Source: Armatimonadota bacterium
GTDB taxonomy: Bacteria; Armatimonadota; Zipacnadia; Zipacnadales; UBA11051
Length of the DNA: 56,918 nucleotides
NCBI GenBank assembly: GCA_013178155.1
Contig: JABLXH010000022.1
Span: forward strand, 1 to 56,918
Reading direction: 5' to 3'
Shown here: positions 1-8,581 of the stretch, piece after piece
Numbering within the stretch: position 1 is the stretch's first letter
How the letters are laid out: each line of letters starts with the position of its first letter
The notes under the pieces: generated by a model
What the model saw: the letters and a program-made list of their open reading frames with translations, nothing else
Database searches by the model: none
Told to the model about the DNA's origin: nothing
Translations under genes and position numbers: made by a program

Positions 1-396
1 ATCGGTGAGCTTCTCCAGGCGCAGCCCCTGCACCCCTGCATGGAGGCGGTAGCAGTCGCCCTGGTCGTTGACGTAAGCCAGAAGACCTATCCCCCACGCT
101 CCCTTGCCCTCTTCGGCCTGGAACTTCACCAGCACGCTGTAGTCGGCCCAGACCGCCAGCGCCCAGGCGTCACGGGTCAGGTCCTGGTTGCCCTGGCGCA
201 GCACCCGGCTCTCCCGCTCCGCCAGGAACCAGTCTCCCTCCAGAGGCAACCACCCGGAAGGGCAGGCATCGCCCTGGGTACTGTCAAAAGATTCGGTGAA
301 CAGCGCCCGCTCCGCCGGGATCTGGGCCCACAGCGGCGCCGAAGCCACGAGCATCATCCATGGAAGCAGTGGGTGGACTGCGGGGCGCCCGGGCAT
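1..396 (-). CDS. Secreted LamG/DUF1080-like protein (partial, C-terminus off window)
   Basis: The open frame starts at 396 and runs off the left edge; 132 residues are visible with no stop. A signal peptide (hydrophobic LLPWMMLVASAPLWA, cleavage after AQ) is followed by a jelly-roll-like domain opening (LFTESFDS...GWLPLEGDW...YSVLVKFQ...GDCYRLH). The same opening occurs twice in the next upstream gene, so this is a paralogue made by tandem duplication. The start lies 2 bp after the neighbour's stop, so it is the fourth visible gene of the sigma/anti-sigma operon. This fold usually binds carbohydrate or acts on keto-disaccharides; no catalytic residues can be judged from the fragment. Confidence 0.7.
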   Translation of the reverse strand, partial: MPGRPAVHPLLPWMMLVASAPLWAQIPAERALFTESFDSTQGDACPSGWLPLEGDWFLAERESRVLRQGNQDLTRDAWALAVWADYSVLVKFQAEEGKGAWGIGLLAYVNDQGDCYRLHAGVQGLRLEKLTD

Positions 397-398
397 GG

Positions 399-1652
399 CT
401 AGTTACCCTGCACGCTGAGGTCGTCGAAACTGCACACGTCATCCAGGCACCAGACAGCCACTTCGCCACTCCGCAAGGGCGGCTGCAGGGTGTCTTTGGC
501 CTCGATCTGCCATTCTGCGGGCTCGCCGGCCTGGGCAGGCCAGATCTTGCCCTGCAGAAGCACTCCGTCGGGTCCGCTCTCTACCCGCAACTTGAGTGCA
601 TACCACGCACCGTCGTCCACGGCGAAGGGCACGGTGGCCAGGGTGAGGGTACCCATTGGCGTGCGACGGGCCAGGAAGAGTGAGGAACGGGCCAAATGCC
701 CGAACTGATAGCAGGAACCGTCGTCCTGCCAGTACGTCGCAATCCCAAATCCCTGGTTATGGCCGCCGCGTGCGGCCTTTGCCAGTACCCGGGTCGTGCA
801 CCCCGCCCAGCCGCCGAGCAAGGCGTAGGCGGCGGTGCCAAAGGTGCGATCGTCCTCCAGAGCGGTCTGACGGAGAGGCTGGCCGTCACCGGGTGGCTGC
901 CAGGTTCCGCCGCTGAATTCCCAGTCGCGGCCGCCGGTGCGGACCCCTCCACCCATGGGTTCTGCCGCCAGCACCTCGCCGCTCGCGGCAGTGACCACGA
1001 AATCCGTGAAAGCCGCGCTGGCGTAGCCAGTGAACAGGCCCGGCCGACCATGCCGCAGAGGCACGCCGGCGTCCAGCGCCTCAACCGTCCAGGCCTGGGG
1101 CTCCGCGCCGTCCGCGGGCCAGACCTTTCCCGATAGCTGCGTCCCCTGGGGGGTATTGCGCAACGACAGGCGGAAGCGGTGGGGTTGGTCGGCCGGCAAC
1201 ACAAAGGGGACCGCTCCAAGGGCCTGGACCTGGCCACTGCTCTCGCGCCACAGAGCCAGCAAGTCGCCATACGTGCTCAGCCGGTAACAGTCGGAGCCGG
1301 CCGAGTACCCGACCACTCCCACCGCCGCGGGTTCCGCCTTGGCGATCAGACGGATAGTGGCGGCAACATCGTAGTCCGACCAGGACGAGCCCGCCACGGC
1401 CAGACCGCGAAAACCCGCCTCCGACTGCTGCAGCACGCCCGTCTCATCGCTGGCCGTAACCCATGATCCGGCCACAGACGCCCAGCCCGGCGGCAGTGTG
1501 CCTTCGGCCTGTCCCTCGAAGTCGGCTTCATAGAGCACCGGCCCCTGTCCCTGGGCCTGAGCCAGCGACAAGACCGCAGACAGCAGCATGATGAGCGCGC
1601 AGCTACGCAAGTGTGGATCGACTCCTTGCCTGGGGCCACGAGATGGCTTCAC
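399..1652 (-). CDS. Secreted protein with two LamG/DUF1080-like domains
   Basis: The protein has 417 residues. A GTG start (1652) overlaps the upstream stop by one base (TAGTG), showing translational coupling. After a basic N-terminus and hydrophobic segment (LIMLLSAVLSLAQAQ), two similar concanavalin-like domains follow, roughly residues 38-225 and 226-417. Each has a D(F/W)E...W opening, an xxxDCYR or GSCYQF strand, and a repeated 'LSGKVWPADGAEPQAW' / 'LQGKIWPAQAGEPAEW' strand. The duplication is clear by eye. The location downstream of an ECF sigma/anti-sigma pair suggests an extracytoplasmic product made under that regulator. Substrate is unknown; carbohydrate binding is an inference from the fold. 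Confidence 0.72.
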   Translation of the reverse strand: MKPSRGPRQGVDPHLRSCALIMLLSAVLSLAQAQGQGPVLYEADFEGQAEGTLPPGWASVAGSWVTASDETGVLQQSEAGFRGLAVAGSSWSDYDVAATIRLIAKAEPAAVGVVGYSAGSDCYRLSTYGDLLALWRESSGQVQALGAVPFVLPADQPHRFRLSLRNTPQGTQLSGKVWPADGAEPQAWTVEALDAGVPLRHGRPGLFTGYASAAFTDFVVTAASGEVLAAEPMGGGVRTGGRDWEFSGGTWQPPGDGQPLRQTALEDDRTFGTAAYALLGGWAGCTTRVLAKAARGGHNQGFGIATYWQDDGSCYQFGHLARSSLFLARRTPMGTLTLATVPFAVDDGAWYALKLRVESGPDGVLLQGKIWPAQAGEPAEWQIEAKDTLQPPLRSGEVAVWCLDDVCSFDDLSVQGN

Positions 1653-2785
1653 TAGAGCACCTGGGCCAGGAGCGCCCCGGTCTCGTCGCCAATCCCCGCA
1701 TCTCCCCCCAGAGCGGCGGCCCGCGCATAGGCACTGGCCGCCCCTTCCGTATCACCAAGAGACTGCTGAACCTCGCCCAGGGCTATGAGCGCCGTAGCCC
1801 GTTCGGCTTCCGGGCTCTGGGCGACGGCGCCGCGCAGCAACTCGGCGGCTCTCCGGTAGTTGTAGGCAGCAAGCTCGTCCTGACCGACGCTCTGGCGGCG
1901 AAGGTCACCGAGCGCCCGATAGGCCTGGGCCTGGGCCAGAACCGGAGCTGAGGGCCACGCGGTAACCTGACGGTATGCGGCGTCGGCCGCAGCGGTATCA
2001 CCCTGCGCCGCCCGCAACCTCGCCGCCGTGAGCAAGGCATCGGCAGCCTCAGGGGCTCCGGCGTGCGCCACAGCGACGTTCTCCAGCGCCAACAGCCGCA
2101 CCGTATCGTCCCCCTCGTTGGCATGCATGGTCGCGCGACACAAGGCAATGGCAGCCTCTTGTCCGCTGGTACCCCTGTCGCCAGTCGGAATCGAGTCTGA
2201 GGAGGCAGCAGCCGGTGGGCGGCTCATCTGCGGCGATGGCGCGTTCGGCACCAGCGCCATTGCCCTGGCGGCATGCCGTCCCAAAGCTTCCGCCGTTTCC
2301 CTGCCCGCTTGCGGCCGCTGCATGGCACGCAGGACGGGCGCCGCAGGCTCACGCGACGGCCGCGTCCCGGGTACGGCCGGGGACGATGCTGCGCGGGCGA
2401 TCAGGCCTTGTTCCGTGGGCCCAACCGCGGGCGGCGGTGCGCCCTCACGGCCCGGCAGCGAAGCCGCATACCACACCACGAGGCACAGCGCAACCGCGCT
2501 GGCCGCCATGGTCCCCCACGATGTCAGCAGTCGGCCCGGCTGCAGAACCCTCCGCTCCCGCCTTCCCAGGGCCACCCGGGCCCGGGAGAGGGTCTGGCGC
2601 GCCAGGTCAGCCGGAGGAGTAGCCGTGGGCACGGCACGCAATAGCGTGTCCAGTCGACGCAACGCCTCCATTTCGGCCCGACAAGCAGCACAGACCGACA
2701 GGTGGGCTTCGACACGGGCGCGCTGGCGCCGCGTCAACTCACCGGCAATGTACCGCGATAGATTGTCGCTGCTCTCACAGCGCAT
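1652..2785 (-). CDS. Anti-sigma factor: zinc-finger, one TM segment, periplasmic TPR region
   Basis: The N-terminus is a ZAS-type zinc finger, with H28-x3-C32-x2-C35 and an upstream Cys3. This arrangement binds and inhibits ECF sigma factors. One membrane span follows (about residues 88-108, TMAASAVALCLVVWYAASL), then a low-complexity Ala/Pro linker and a C-terminal region of TPR-like helices (about 210-377, with AYRALGDL and ALIALGEVQQSLGDTEGAA). The ATG at 2785 is preferred over a TTG at 2800 because GGGGA lies 8 nt upstream. It overlaps the sigma-factor stop by 11 bp. The TPR tail is larger than in minimal anti-sigmas and may sense a partner outside the membrane. Confidence 0.8.
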   Translation of the reverse strand: MRCESSDNLSRYIAGELTRRQRARVEAHLSVCAACRAEMEALRRLDTLLRAVPTATPPADLARQTLSRARVALGRRERRVLQPGRLLTSWGTMAASAVALCLVVWYAASLPGREGAPPPAVGPTEQGLIARAASSPAVPGTRPSREPAAPVLRAMQRPQAGRETAEALGRHAARAMALVPNAPSPQMSRPPAAASSDSIPTGDRGTSGQEAAIALCRATMHANEGDDTVRLLALENVAVAHAGAPEAADALLTAARLRAAQGDTAAADAAYRQVTAWPSAPVLAQAQAYRALGDLRRQSVGQDELAAYNYRRAAELLRGAVAQSPEAERATALIALGEVQQSLGDTEGAASAYARAAALGGDAGIGDETGALLAQVL

Positions 2786-3518
2786 CGAGATCGTCCCCAA
2801 CCAGATGCTGCAAAGACGCTCTGAGGCGGGCCTTGGCGCGGAAGACGCGCGTCTTGACCGTATTGACGGGCAGTCCCAGCGCCGCAGCGGTCTCTTCGTA
2901 GGTCATACCGCCCAGGCCATGCAGGACCATGACTGTGCGGAACTTCAGCGGCAACTGACTGATAGCCAGACGCACTTCCCGCTGAACCTGATCCCGGACC
3001 ACCTCGTCCTCGGGTCGTCCCTCGCGCCCGGCCGGCTCGGGGCGCCCCGGAGCTACATCCTCCCAGGAGTCCGACTGCCGCCGCCGTTCCTTGCGCAGGT
3101 GGTGCAGGCAGACCCTTATGGTCAGACCATGGATCCACGTGCTGAGCGAGGCCTCTCCCCGGAAACGATGCAGCGACCGTATGACTTGCAGGAAGGCCTC
3201 CTGGGCCAGGTCATTGGCTCGGTCCGCATCTTGAGTCATGTGGTAGGCGACGTTGTAGACCCGTTGCTGGTACCGGCGAATCAGGGTCTCCCACGCCCGG
3301 TGGTCGCCGGCGATGCAATCCTGGATGAGATCTGCTTCGGCCTCGCTCACGTAGCCGTGCCTGACCACCGCGGGTGCTGGCGCGAACGCGCTCTCGCCGT
3401 GCTCGTACTGAAGCAGTTGGACGTCGCCCGCCCGTGCGAAGGTCCCTGTCATTGGACCATCCATGTGGCGAAGCGTGGCAGGTAGTGCTGAGCTGGCGGA
3501 TGCAGGAAACCTGGCCAT
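2775..3518 (-). CDS. RNA polymerase ECF-type sigma factor
   Basis: The protein has 247 residues, longer than the usual 180-200 because of an unstructured N-terminal extension of about 60 residues. Region 2 is visible as YNVAYHMTQDADRANDLAQEAF...RFRGEASLSTWIHGL (core and -10 binding). Region 4 is LPLKFRTVMVLHGLGGMTYEETAAALGLPVNTVKTRVFRAKARL (helix-turn-helix, -35 binding). A charged linker (PGRPEPAGREGRPEDE) separates them. It overlaps the downstream anti-sigma gene, the normal arrangement for a sigma factor held inactive at the membrane. Internal Met codons at residues 19 and 23 are alternative starts. Confidence 0.88.
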   Translation of the reverse strand: MARFPASASSALPATLRHMDGPMTGTFARAGDVQLLQYEHGESAFAPAPAVVRHGYVSEAEADLIQDCIAGDHRAWETLIRRYQQRVYNVAYHMTQDADRANDLAQEAFLQVIRSLHRFRGEASLSTWIHGLTIRVCLHHLRKERRRQSDSWEDVAPGRPEPAGREGRPEDEVVRDQVQREVRLAISQLPLKFRTVMVLHGLGGMTYEETAAALGLPVNTVKTRVFRAKARLRASLQHLVGDDLDAL

Positions 3519-3675
3519 GTCTCACCCTGGCTCTCGATAGCCCTCCGTTAGTTGCGCCGTGTTCCCCTCAGGTTCCTCCTTTTGGGGTATGCGATTGCCA
3601 CTTAGGCAGGTGCTGCACCCGGTGTTGGCGAACACCGCGGTCCAGCACGTCGCGTCAGTCGAGGTGATGACGACC

Positions 3676-4587
3676 ATGACGCACCCCAGGTTCGTGGTCA
3701 CTGGAGCTTCTGGTCTCATTGGCTCACACCTTGTTGCCGCGCTAGTTGCCCGCGGAGCAGAGGTCATACGTCTGGTGCGCCGGAGCCCCCTGCCGGAAGC
3801 GAATGAGATCCTCTGGCAGCCGGAGGCAGGTACCCTGGACTCGGCCGCGCTGGCAGGGGCCACTGCGGTGGTTCACCTGGCGGGAGTCAGCCTCACGGGG
3901 GGGCCGTGGACGCCTGGCCGGCGCCAGGCGATCCTGCAGTCGCGAGTGCGCAGCACCCGTCTGCTGGCACAGACCTTGGCCGGTCTGCCGCCGCCCAGAC
4001 CAGCACTCATCTCGGCCTCGGCCATTGGTTACTACGGCGATGCTGGCACCGAGCCCGTGACCGAAGACAGTGCGCCGGGGAGCGGTTTCCTGGCTGGCGT
4101 CTGCCAAGCCTGGGAGGCGGCTGCTGACGCCGCACGCCAGGCGGGTGTTCGGGTGGTGCATCTGCGGTTCGGTGTCGTCCTGTCCAGGGACGGGGGTGCT
4201 CTGCCCAGGTTCGTGGCGCCAACCCGGCTGGGACTGGGCGCCGTGCTGGGGAGTGGCCGCCAAGTGATGAGCTGGGTGGCGATGGCCGACGCCATCGGAG
4301 CCATCCTGCACTGCCTGGACACGCCCTCCCTCCAGGGGCCGGTGAACGTGACCGCGCCGGAGGTCGTCACCAACGCCGAGTTTATGCGCGCCCTGGGCCA
4401 GGTACTGCACCGGCCCGTCATGCTGCGGGTGCCGGGCACGTTTCTTGAGCTGGCTATGGGTGACCTGGCCCGCGAACTGCTGCTGAGCAGTGCACACGTC
4501 GTCCCCCGCAAGCTACCGGAAAGCGGCTACCAGTTCCGCTTCCCCACCCTGCGGGAGGCGCTGCAAGCTGAACTCGGAGCAAGGTAG
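3676..4587 (+). CDS. TIGR01777-family NAD(P)-dependent epimerase
   Basis: The protein has 303 residues from the ATG at 3676, which has GAGGTG 9 nt upstream; the ATG at 3667 is an alternative. A Rossmann start (FVVTGASGLIGSHL) is followed by family signatures: VVHLAGVSLTGGPWT, SASAIGYYGD, SGFLAGVCQAWE, LRFGVVLSRDGGAL, and the C-terminal DUF1731-type segment with VPGTFLELAMGDLARELLLSS and FPTLREAL. Members are extended SDR-type proteins (E. coli YfcH type); their physiological substrate is not established. The next gene (TspO) begins 7 bp later. Confidence 0.88.
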   Translation: MTHPRFVVTGASGLIGSHLVAALVARGAEVIRLVRRSPLPEANEILWQPEAGTLDSAALAGATAVVHLAGVSLTGGPWTPGRRQAILQSRVRSTRLLAQTLAGLPPPRPALISASAIGYYGDAGTEPVTEDSAPGSGFLAGVCQAWEAAADAARQAGVRVVHLRFGVVLSRDGGALPRFVAPTRLGLGAVLGSGRQVMSWVAMADAIGAILHCLDTPSLQGPVNVTAPEVVTNAEFMRALGQVLHRPVMLRVPGTFLELAMGDLARELLLSSAHVVPRKLPESGYQFRFPTLREALQAELGAR

Positions 4588-4594
4588 AACGGCC

Positions 4595-5056
4595 ATGAGA
4601 AATGCGGTCGCGCTCGTTATCTTCTTGGCTCTGACCTATGCTGTGGCGGCGATTGGTGGCGCCAGCAGCGGGCCTGATGAGTGGTATCGGAGCCTGACGA
4701 AGCCGCCCTGGACCCCACCCTCCTGGGTGTTCGGACCGGCCTGGGGCCTGCTCTACACGCTGATGGCTGTGGGCGCCTGGCTGGTCTGGCGACAGGCGGG
4801 GGAGGCTCCCATTGCGCTCCCGCTCGGGCTCTACGCGGTGCAACTGGTTCTCAATGGCCTCTGGTCGGTGCTCTTCTTTGGCCTGCACTCACCGGGTCTG
4901 GCCATGGCGGACATTGTGCTGCTCTGGCTGGCCATTGTCGCCACCACCTACGCCTTCTGGCAGATCAGCACAGTGGCTGGCATCCTTTTCCTGCCTTATC
5001 TGCTCTGGGTCACTTTCGCCTCGACTCTCAACTATGCCATCTGGCGGCTCAACTAG
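4595..5056 (+). CDS. tspO: TspO/MBR family tryptophan-rich membrane protein
   Basis: The protein has 153 residues with five hydrophobic segments. Hallmarks are WYRSLTKPPWTPPSWVFGP and the Trp-rich GLYAVQLVLNGLWSVLFF and TLNYAIWRLN segments. TspO proteins bind porphyrins/tetrapyrroles and cholesterol-like ligands in the membrane and influence tetrapyrrole or stress responses. The start ATG (4595) is just after the stop of the upstream epimerase gene; a longer frame upstream of it overlaps that gene and has no hydrophobic character. The pairing with a TIGR01777 epimerase suggests a shared transcript. Confidence 0.92.
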   Translation: MRNAVALVIFLALTYAVAAIGGASSGPDEWYRSLTKPPWTPPSWVFGPAWGLLYTLMAVGAWLVWRQAGEAPIALPLGLYAVQLVLNGLWSVLFFGLHSPGLAMADIVLLWLAIVATTYAFWQISTVAGILFLPYLLWVTFASTLNYAIWRLN

Positions 5057-5086
5057 AGCGTACTGATACCCCGAGAGGAACCAACT

Positions 5087-7048
5087 GTGCGCAGGATTAC
5101 TCTGGCCGTTGCCTCTCTGCTCACCCTGTCCAGCCTGGTGCTGGGCGAAACCGTTGTGGAGGATTTCGAGTCGGGTACCAGCGGATGGGAACCCGCGATG
5201 CCCTACGGCGATGTTGCCGCGACGAGGTTTGCCGCGGAGGAGGGGGCTCTGCGCGTAGACTACGACTTCCGCGGGGCCGAGACGAACCACTGGATGGTCA
5301 TCCGCTCGATGAAGCTCGATCTGGCCGCAGCGGAGAGCGTCTCCTTCACTATCCGCGGGACCGGCGACGACGTATTGGTCTTCCTCTTTCTCTATGACTC
5401 TCGGGGACGCTTCATGAATTACGGGCCTCACGGGTCCAACACGGACTTTCACACGGGTTACCCGGACTGGCGCAAACTCACGGTCATGCTGGAGCGCGAC
5501 CGCTCGGCTCAAGGAGGCGATGCGGATCTCGGCGACATCCAGCGCGTGGGGTTCTTCTTTTGGCACCTCGGCCCGGCCAAGGGGACGGCCTGGGTGGACA
5601 ACTTGACCATCGCCGACTTCCCGGAGCCGAAGCTGGTCGTCAGGCCGGTGGCCATTAGCCCCAATGGGGACGGGGTGAATGATACGGTCCAGGTGCAGGC
5701 CCGCGGGCCGCGCGGATGCCGCACCACGGTGACGCTCCTTGACGGCAACAGCAGACTGCTGGCCACGCTGGCCAGCGACCGACCACTGGACGGCGGGCGC
5801 TGGCAGATGTCGTGGGACGGCCGGGTACGCGGGCGGAGGCTGCCGGATGGCAGCTATACCCTCCAGGCGAGCTTTGCGGGTGAGAAGACCGGAACCTCCA
5901 CGGTAGCTGTTACCGTGGATGCCAGCCACCGCTGGCCTCCGGTCCGCTACAGGAGCAAGCCTTTCTTCCCCATCGGTGTCTGGTTCGAGGGCGCGCCCAG
6001 TTACGCCGGCCACCCGGCCGACCCTGCCGGAGCGAAAGCATACTACGACCGCGCTTTCTCCGACCTCAAAGCTCACGGCTTCAATTGTGCGGCAGTCCCC
6101 AACTGCCCCGAGTCGCTGTGGGAGACGCTGCTGCAGTCGGCCCAGGAGCACGACTTCGGCATCATCCTGGAGGTTGCGCCGCTGGTAGCGCTGGTGAGCC
6201 GCCGGGAAGAGCTGACCGAGGCCGAGGTCTACACCGCCGTCAAGAGCGTGGTGGACCGCATTGGCAAGTACCGTTCGTTGCTGCGGTATCAGGTCCGGGA
6301 TGAGCCGCCCCGGGACGCCATCCCCAACTGGGTTCTGGTGCAGCGCATCCTGGCCGCCGTGGATCCCTCGCGCCCGGCCTTCTCCTGTTTCTGCTGGTAT
6401 GAGTCTCTGGGCCGATTGACCCAGGAAACCACCGTTTCCGAGGTGGTCTTTGACATCTACCCCCACCGCCAGGGCAACCCCCCTCCGAGCATGGGAAGTT
6501 TTGTGCCGACCCTCGCTGCCTTCAAGGCCGCCTCGCGCGGCAACCGCATGTGGGCGGTGCTACAGGCCTTTGGTACCTCTCACGCACCGAACTCGTGGCG
6601 CTATCCCACGCCGGAGGAGCTGCGGGCACAGACGTATCTGTCCCTGGCCGCAGGCTGTCAGGGCGTCTTCTACTTCATCTACTCCCACATGCCCGGCTAT
6701 CTGGATGGCATGGTGGCGGCCGACGGCACGCCCACGGCGATGTACGAGCCCACCTGGAGACTGGCGCAGGAAGTCGGCAAGCTGGCACCGCTGCTCCAGG
6801 ACTTGAGACCCGCTGGCGAGGGCCCGGCCGTAGAGGGGGAGGCGCTGGCGGGTAGCTTCCGCACGCCGGCGGGTGGGCTGGTGGTCATCGTGGCCAGCAC
6901 GCAGCCGGGACGCGACGTGACGGCCCGCGTGACGGTACCGGACGGGAACTACCGCGACGCGCTCAGCGGCGAGGCCTTCCGGGCCTGGGGCGGCAAGATG
7001 CGGGTGCCGTTGCCGCCGGGGCACGGACGCGTGCTGGTGCGAGAATAG
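5087..7048 (+). CDS. Secreted glycoside-hydrolase-like TIM-barrel protein with CBM-like and FlgD-type Ig domains
   Basis: The protein has 653 residues from a GTG start with AGAGGA upstream. A signal peptide (ITLAVASLLTLSSLVLG) precedes a CBM11-like carbohydrate-binding region (about 20-180, VVEDFESGTSGWE...WVDNLTIADF). An Ig-like module of the FlgD type (about 185-280, ISPNGDGVNDTV, LPDGSYTLQ) comes next. The C-terminal part (about 290-650) looks like a beta/alpha-barrel hydrolase (YRSKPFFPIGVWFEG, LLRYQVRDEPP, VFDIYPHR, GCQGVFYFIYSHMPG). The Glu in RDEPP is a plausible acid/base by analogy with clan GH-A, but I cannot place it in a numbered family. The HAD gene follows 3 bp downstream. Confidence 0.72.
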   Translation: MRRITLAVASLLTLSSLVLGETVVEDFESGTSGWEPAMPYGDVAATRFAAEEGALRVDYDFRGAETNHWMVIRSMKLDLAAAESVSFTIRGTGDDVLVFLFLYDSRGRFMNYGPHGSNTDFHTGYPDWRKLTVMLERDRSAQGGDADLGDIQRVGFFFWHLGPAKGTAWVDNLTIADFPEPKLVVRPVAISPNGDGVNDTVQVQARGPRGCRTTVTLLDGNSRLLATLASDRPLDGGRWQMSWDGRVRGRRLPDGSYTLQASFAGEKTGTSTVAVTVDASHRWPPVRYRSKPFFPIGVWFEGAPSYAGHPADPAGAKAYYDRAFSDLKAHGFNCAAVPNCPESLWETLLQSAQEHDFGIILEVAPLVALVSRREELTEAEVYTAVKSVVDRIGKYRSLLRYQVRDEPPRDAIPNWVLVQRILAAVDPSRPAFSCFCWYESLGRLTQETTVSEVVFDIYPHRQGNPPPSMGSFVPTLAAFKAASRGNRMWAVLQAFGTSHAPNSWRYPTPEELRAQTYLSLAAGCQGVFYFIYSHMPGYLDGMVAADGTPTAMYEPTWRLAQEVGKLAPLLQDLRPAGEGPAVEGEALAGSFRTPAGGLVVIVASTQPGRDVTARVTVPDGNYRDALSGEAFRAWGGKMRVPLPPGHGRVLVRE

Positions 7049-7051
7049 AAC

Positions 7052-7768
7052 ATGCCCGAAGCGACGCTTCCGGCCGGCATGCTGCTGGACCTGGATGACA
7101 CCGTCCTGACCTATGACGCCATTTCCGGTGAGGCCTGGCGAGCGGTGTGTCAGGCCGAGGCGCGACACCTGGACGCGGAGGAACTGGACCGTGTGCTGCG
7201 CGAGACGCGGTGCTGGTACTGGAGCGACCCCGAACGGCATCGTCAGGGCCGACTGAACCTGGATGCGACCCGCGTTGAGGTGACGCTCATGGGACTGCGG
7301 CGCCTGGGAATCGATGACCGAACCTGGGCAGAACGGCTGGCCCACGGTTTCGCGGCTCGGCGCGACACTGCCATCGGGTTCTTCCCCGGAGCCGAGGAGA
7401 CCCTCCGCGAACTGGTCAACCGGGGGGTTGCTCTTGTGCTGATGACCAACGGCGCAGCGGCCCCGCAGCGAGCCAAGATCGAGCGGTTCCGGCTGGACCG
7501 CTTCTTTGGCGCGTTTCTGGTAGAGGGCGAACTGGGCTTTGGCAAGCCGGACCCGAGGGTGTACGAGGCGGGGCTCCGCCAGCTCGGTTTGCCACCGAAC
7601 GCGGTGTGGGCTGTGGGGGATAACCTCGAGTGGGACGTGGCCGGGCCGCAGCGTCTGGGCATCCGCGGCATCTGGCACGACTACCGACAGCGCGGCCTGC
7701 CGCCCGACCACACCGTGGTCCCCGATCGCATCATCACGAGCCTGGCGGACCTGCTATGGACGCCCTGA
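7052..7768 (+). CDS. HAD-superfamily hydrolase (phosphatase)
   Basis: The protein has 238 residues. Motif I is D13-L-D15-D-T17, with D13 as predicted nucleophile. Motif II is LMTNGAA, followed by the Lys in FGKPDPRVY, and motif IV is AVGDNLEWD. An alpha-helical cap lies between motifs I and II, as in YjjG/phosphoglycolate-phosphatase-like enzymes. It should remove phosphate from a small metabolite in the cytoplasm; the substrate cannot be read from sequence. It follows the secreted glycosidase gene by 3 bp and ends 9 bp before a convergent gene. Confidence 0.85.
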   Translation: MPEATLPAGMLLDLDDTVLTYDAISGEAWRAVCQAEARHLDAEELDRVLRETRCWYWSDPERHRQGRLNLDATRVEVTLMGLRRLGIDDRTWAERLAHGFAARRDTAIGFFPGAEETLRELVNRGVALVLMTNGAAAPQRAKIERFRLDRFFGAFLVEGELGFGKPDPRVYEAGLRQLGLPPNAVWAVGDNLEWDVAGPQRLGIRGIWHDYRQRGLPPDHTVVPDRIITSLADLLWTP

Positions 7769-7777
7769 ACGCTGCTT

Positions 7778-8581
7778 TCAGGCTTCCCACAGGCAGAACG
7801 CCAGTGCGGCCAGCACCACAAAGGCAGCCGTGTATGCCAGCTCTTCAAAGCCGAGACGGCGAACGCTGACACTCCGCCCCCCGGGCGTCAGTGCTGCCCA
7901 CACCGCCCTGGCGGCAGCAGGCAGGAGTGCAACCGCTGCCAGGTCCGGTGCCAGCCCAAGCGCCCCCATCGCCCACGCCAACCCGACGATAGCCAGATGG
8001 TACACCATAGACACCACGCCGGCGCGTCCAGTGTCGGTGCGACCGCCCCTCACCACCCAGCGCACATGCAGAACGCTGCCGCAGAAGTTCATGGCCCCCA
8101 GGAGCCAAAGCGCCAGGAGGGCACTGCCAGACCCCTGGCCGGCGGCGCAGGCCGCTGCAGGGATGGCGGTGCTTAGCCCCAGCATGCCCAGCAGCTCGCC
8201 CCCGAGGGTGCGGTCGCGGTCGTGCCACTCCAGCCAAGCGGTTGCCAGGCCCAGGCATCCGGCCACAAAGCCCAGGGGCACAAGGATCCAGCGCTGATAG
8301 ACCAACAGGAGCGGGAACAGCGGGGCCAGCAGCAACAGGCAGTACCCGGCCAGCCACCACGCCAGGACCCTCCGCTGGCCTGTCCCGCATGGGGCGCGAA
8401 GCCACAGCACAGCGGTGTGGCGGAGAGGAAGCGCGGCCAACAGAGCCATCAGAAGCAGCGCCGCCGGTACCGGCGCGTCGCCAACCGCTACCCCAAGGAC
8501 GTAGCCCAACAGCAGTACCGACCATGCCCCGTGCTGGCGAGGTATTGTGGCTCGCAGGGAGACCCGGGCCGGCCGCCTCAT
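7778..8581 (-). CDS. YwiC-like integral membrane protein
   Basis: The protein has 267 residues with about eight hydrophobic segments. The N-terminal signature IPRQHGAWSVLLLGYVLG matches the start of the YwiC-like family (usually PREHGAW). The function of the family is not established. Its ATG overlaps the end of the upstream trpF gene by 4 bp (ATGA), so the two are translationally coupled within a methyltransferase-proximal minus-strand run. Confidence 0.72.
   Translation of the reverse strand: MRRPARVSLRATIPRQHGAWSVLLLGYVLGVAVGDAPVPAALLLMALLAALPLRHTAVLWLRAPCGTGQRRVLAWWLAGYCLLLLAPLFPLLLVYQRWILVPLGFVAGCLGLATAWLEWHDRDRTLGGELLGMLGLSTAIPAAACAAGQGSGSALLALWLLGAMNFCGSVLHVRWVVRGGRTDTGRAGVVSMVYHLAIVGLAWAMGALGLAPDLAAVALLPAAARAVWAALTPGGRSVSVRRLGFEELAYTAAFVVLAALAFCLWEA

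Noticed and set aside
3554-3576. Possible ECF-type promoter (GGAACC then CAACTAA on the minus strand) before the sigma gene
   Set aside because: The -35 resembles ECF sites but the -10 does not match a recognised class, so it is noted only as a point to test.
4889-6466. Long open frame of about 525 codons on the minus strand
   Set aside because: It overlaps the TspO and secreted hydrolase genes antisense and has no protein-like composition or motif.
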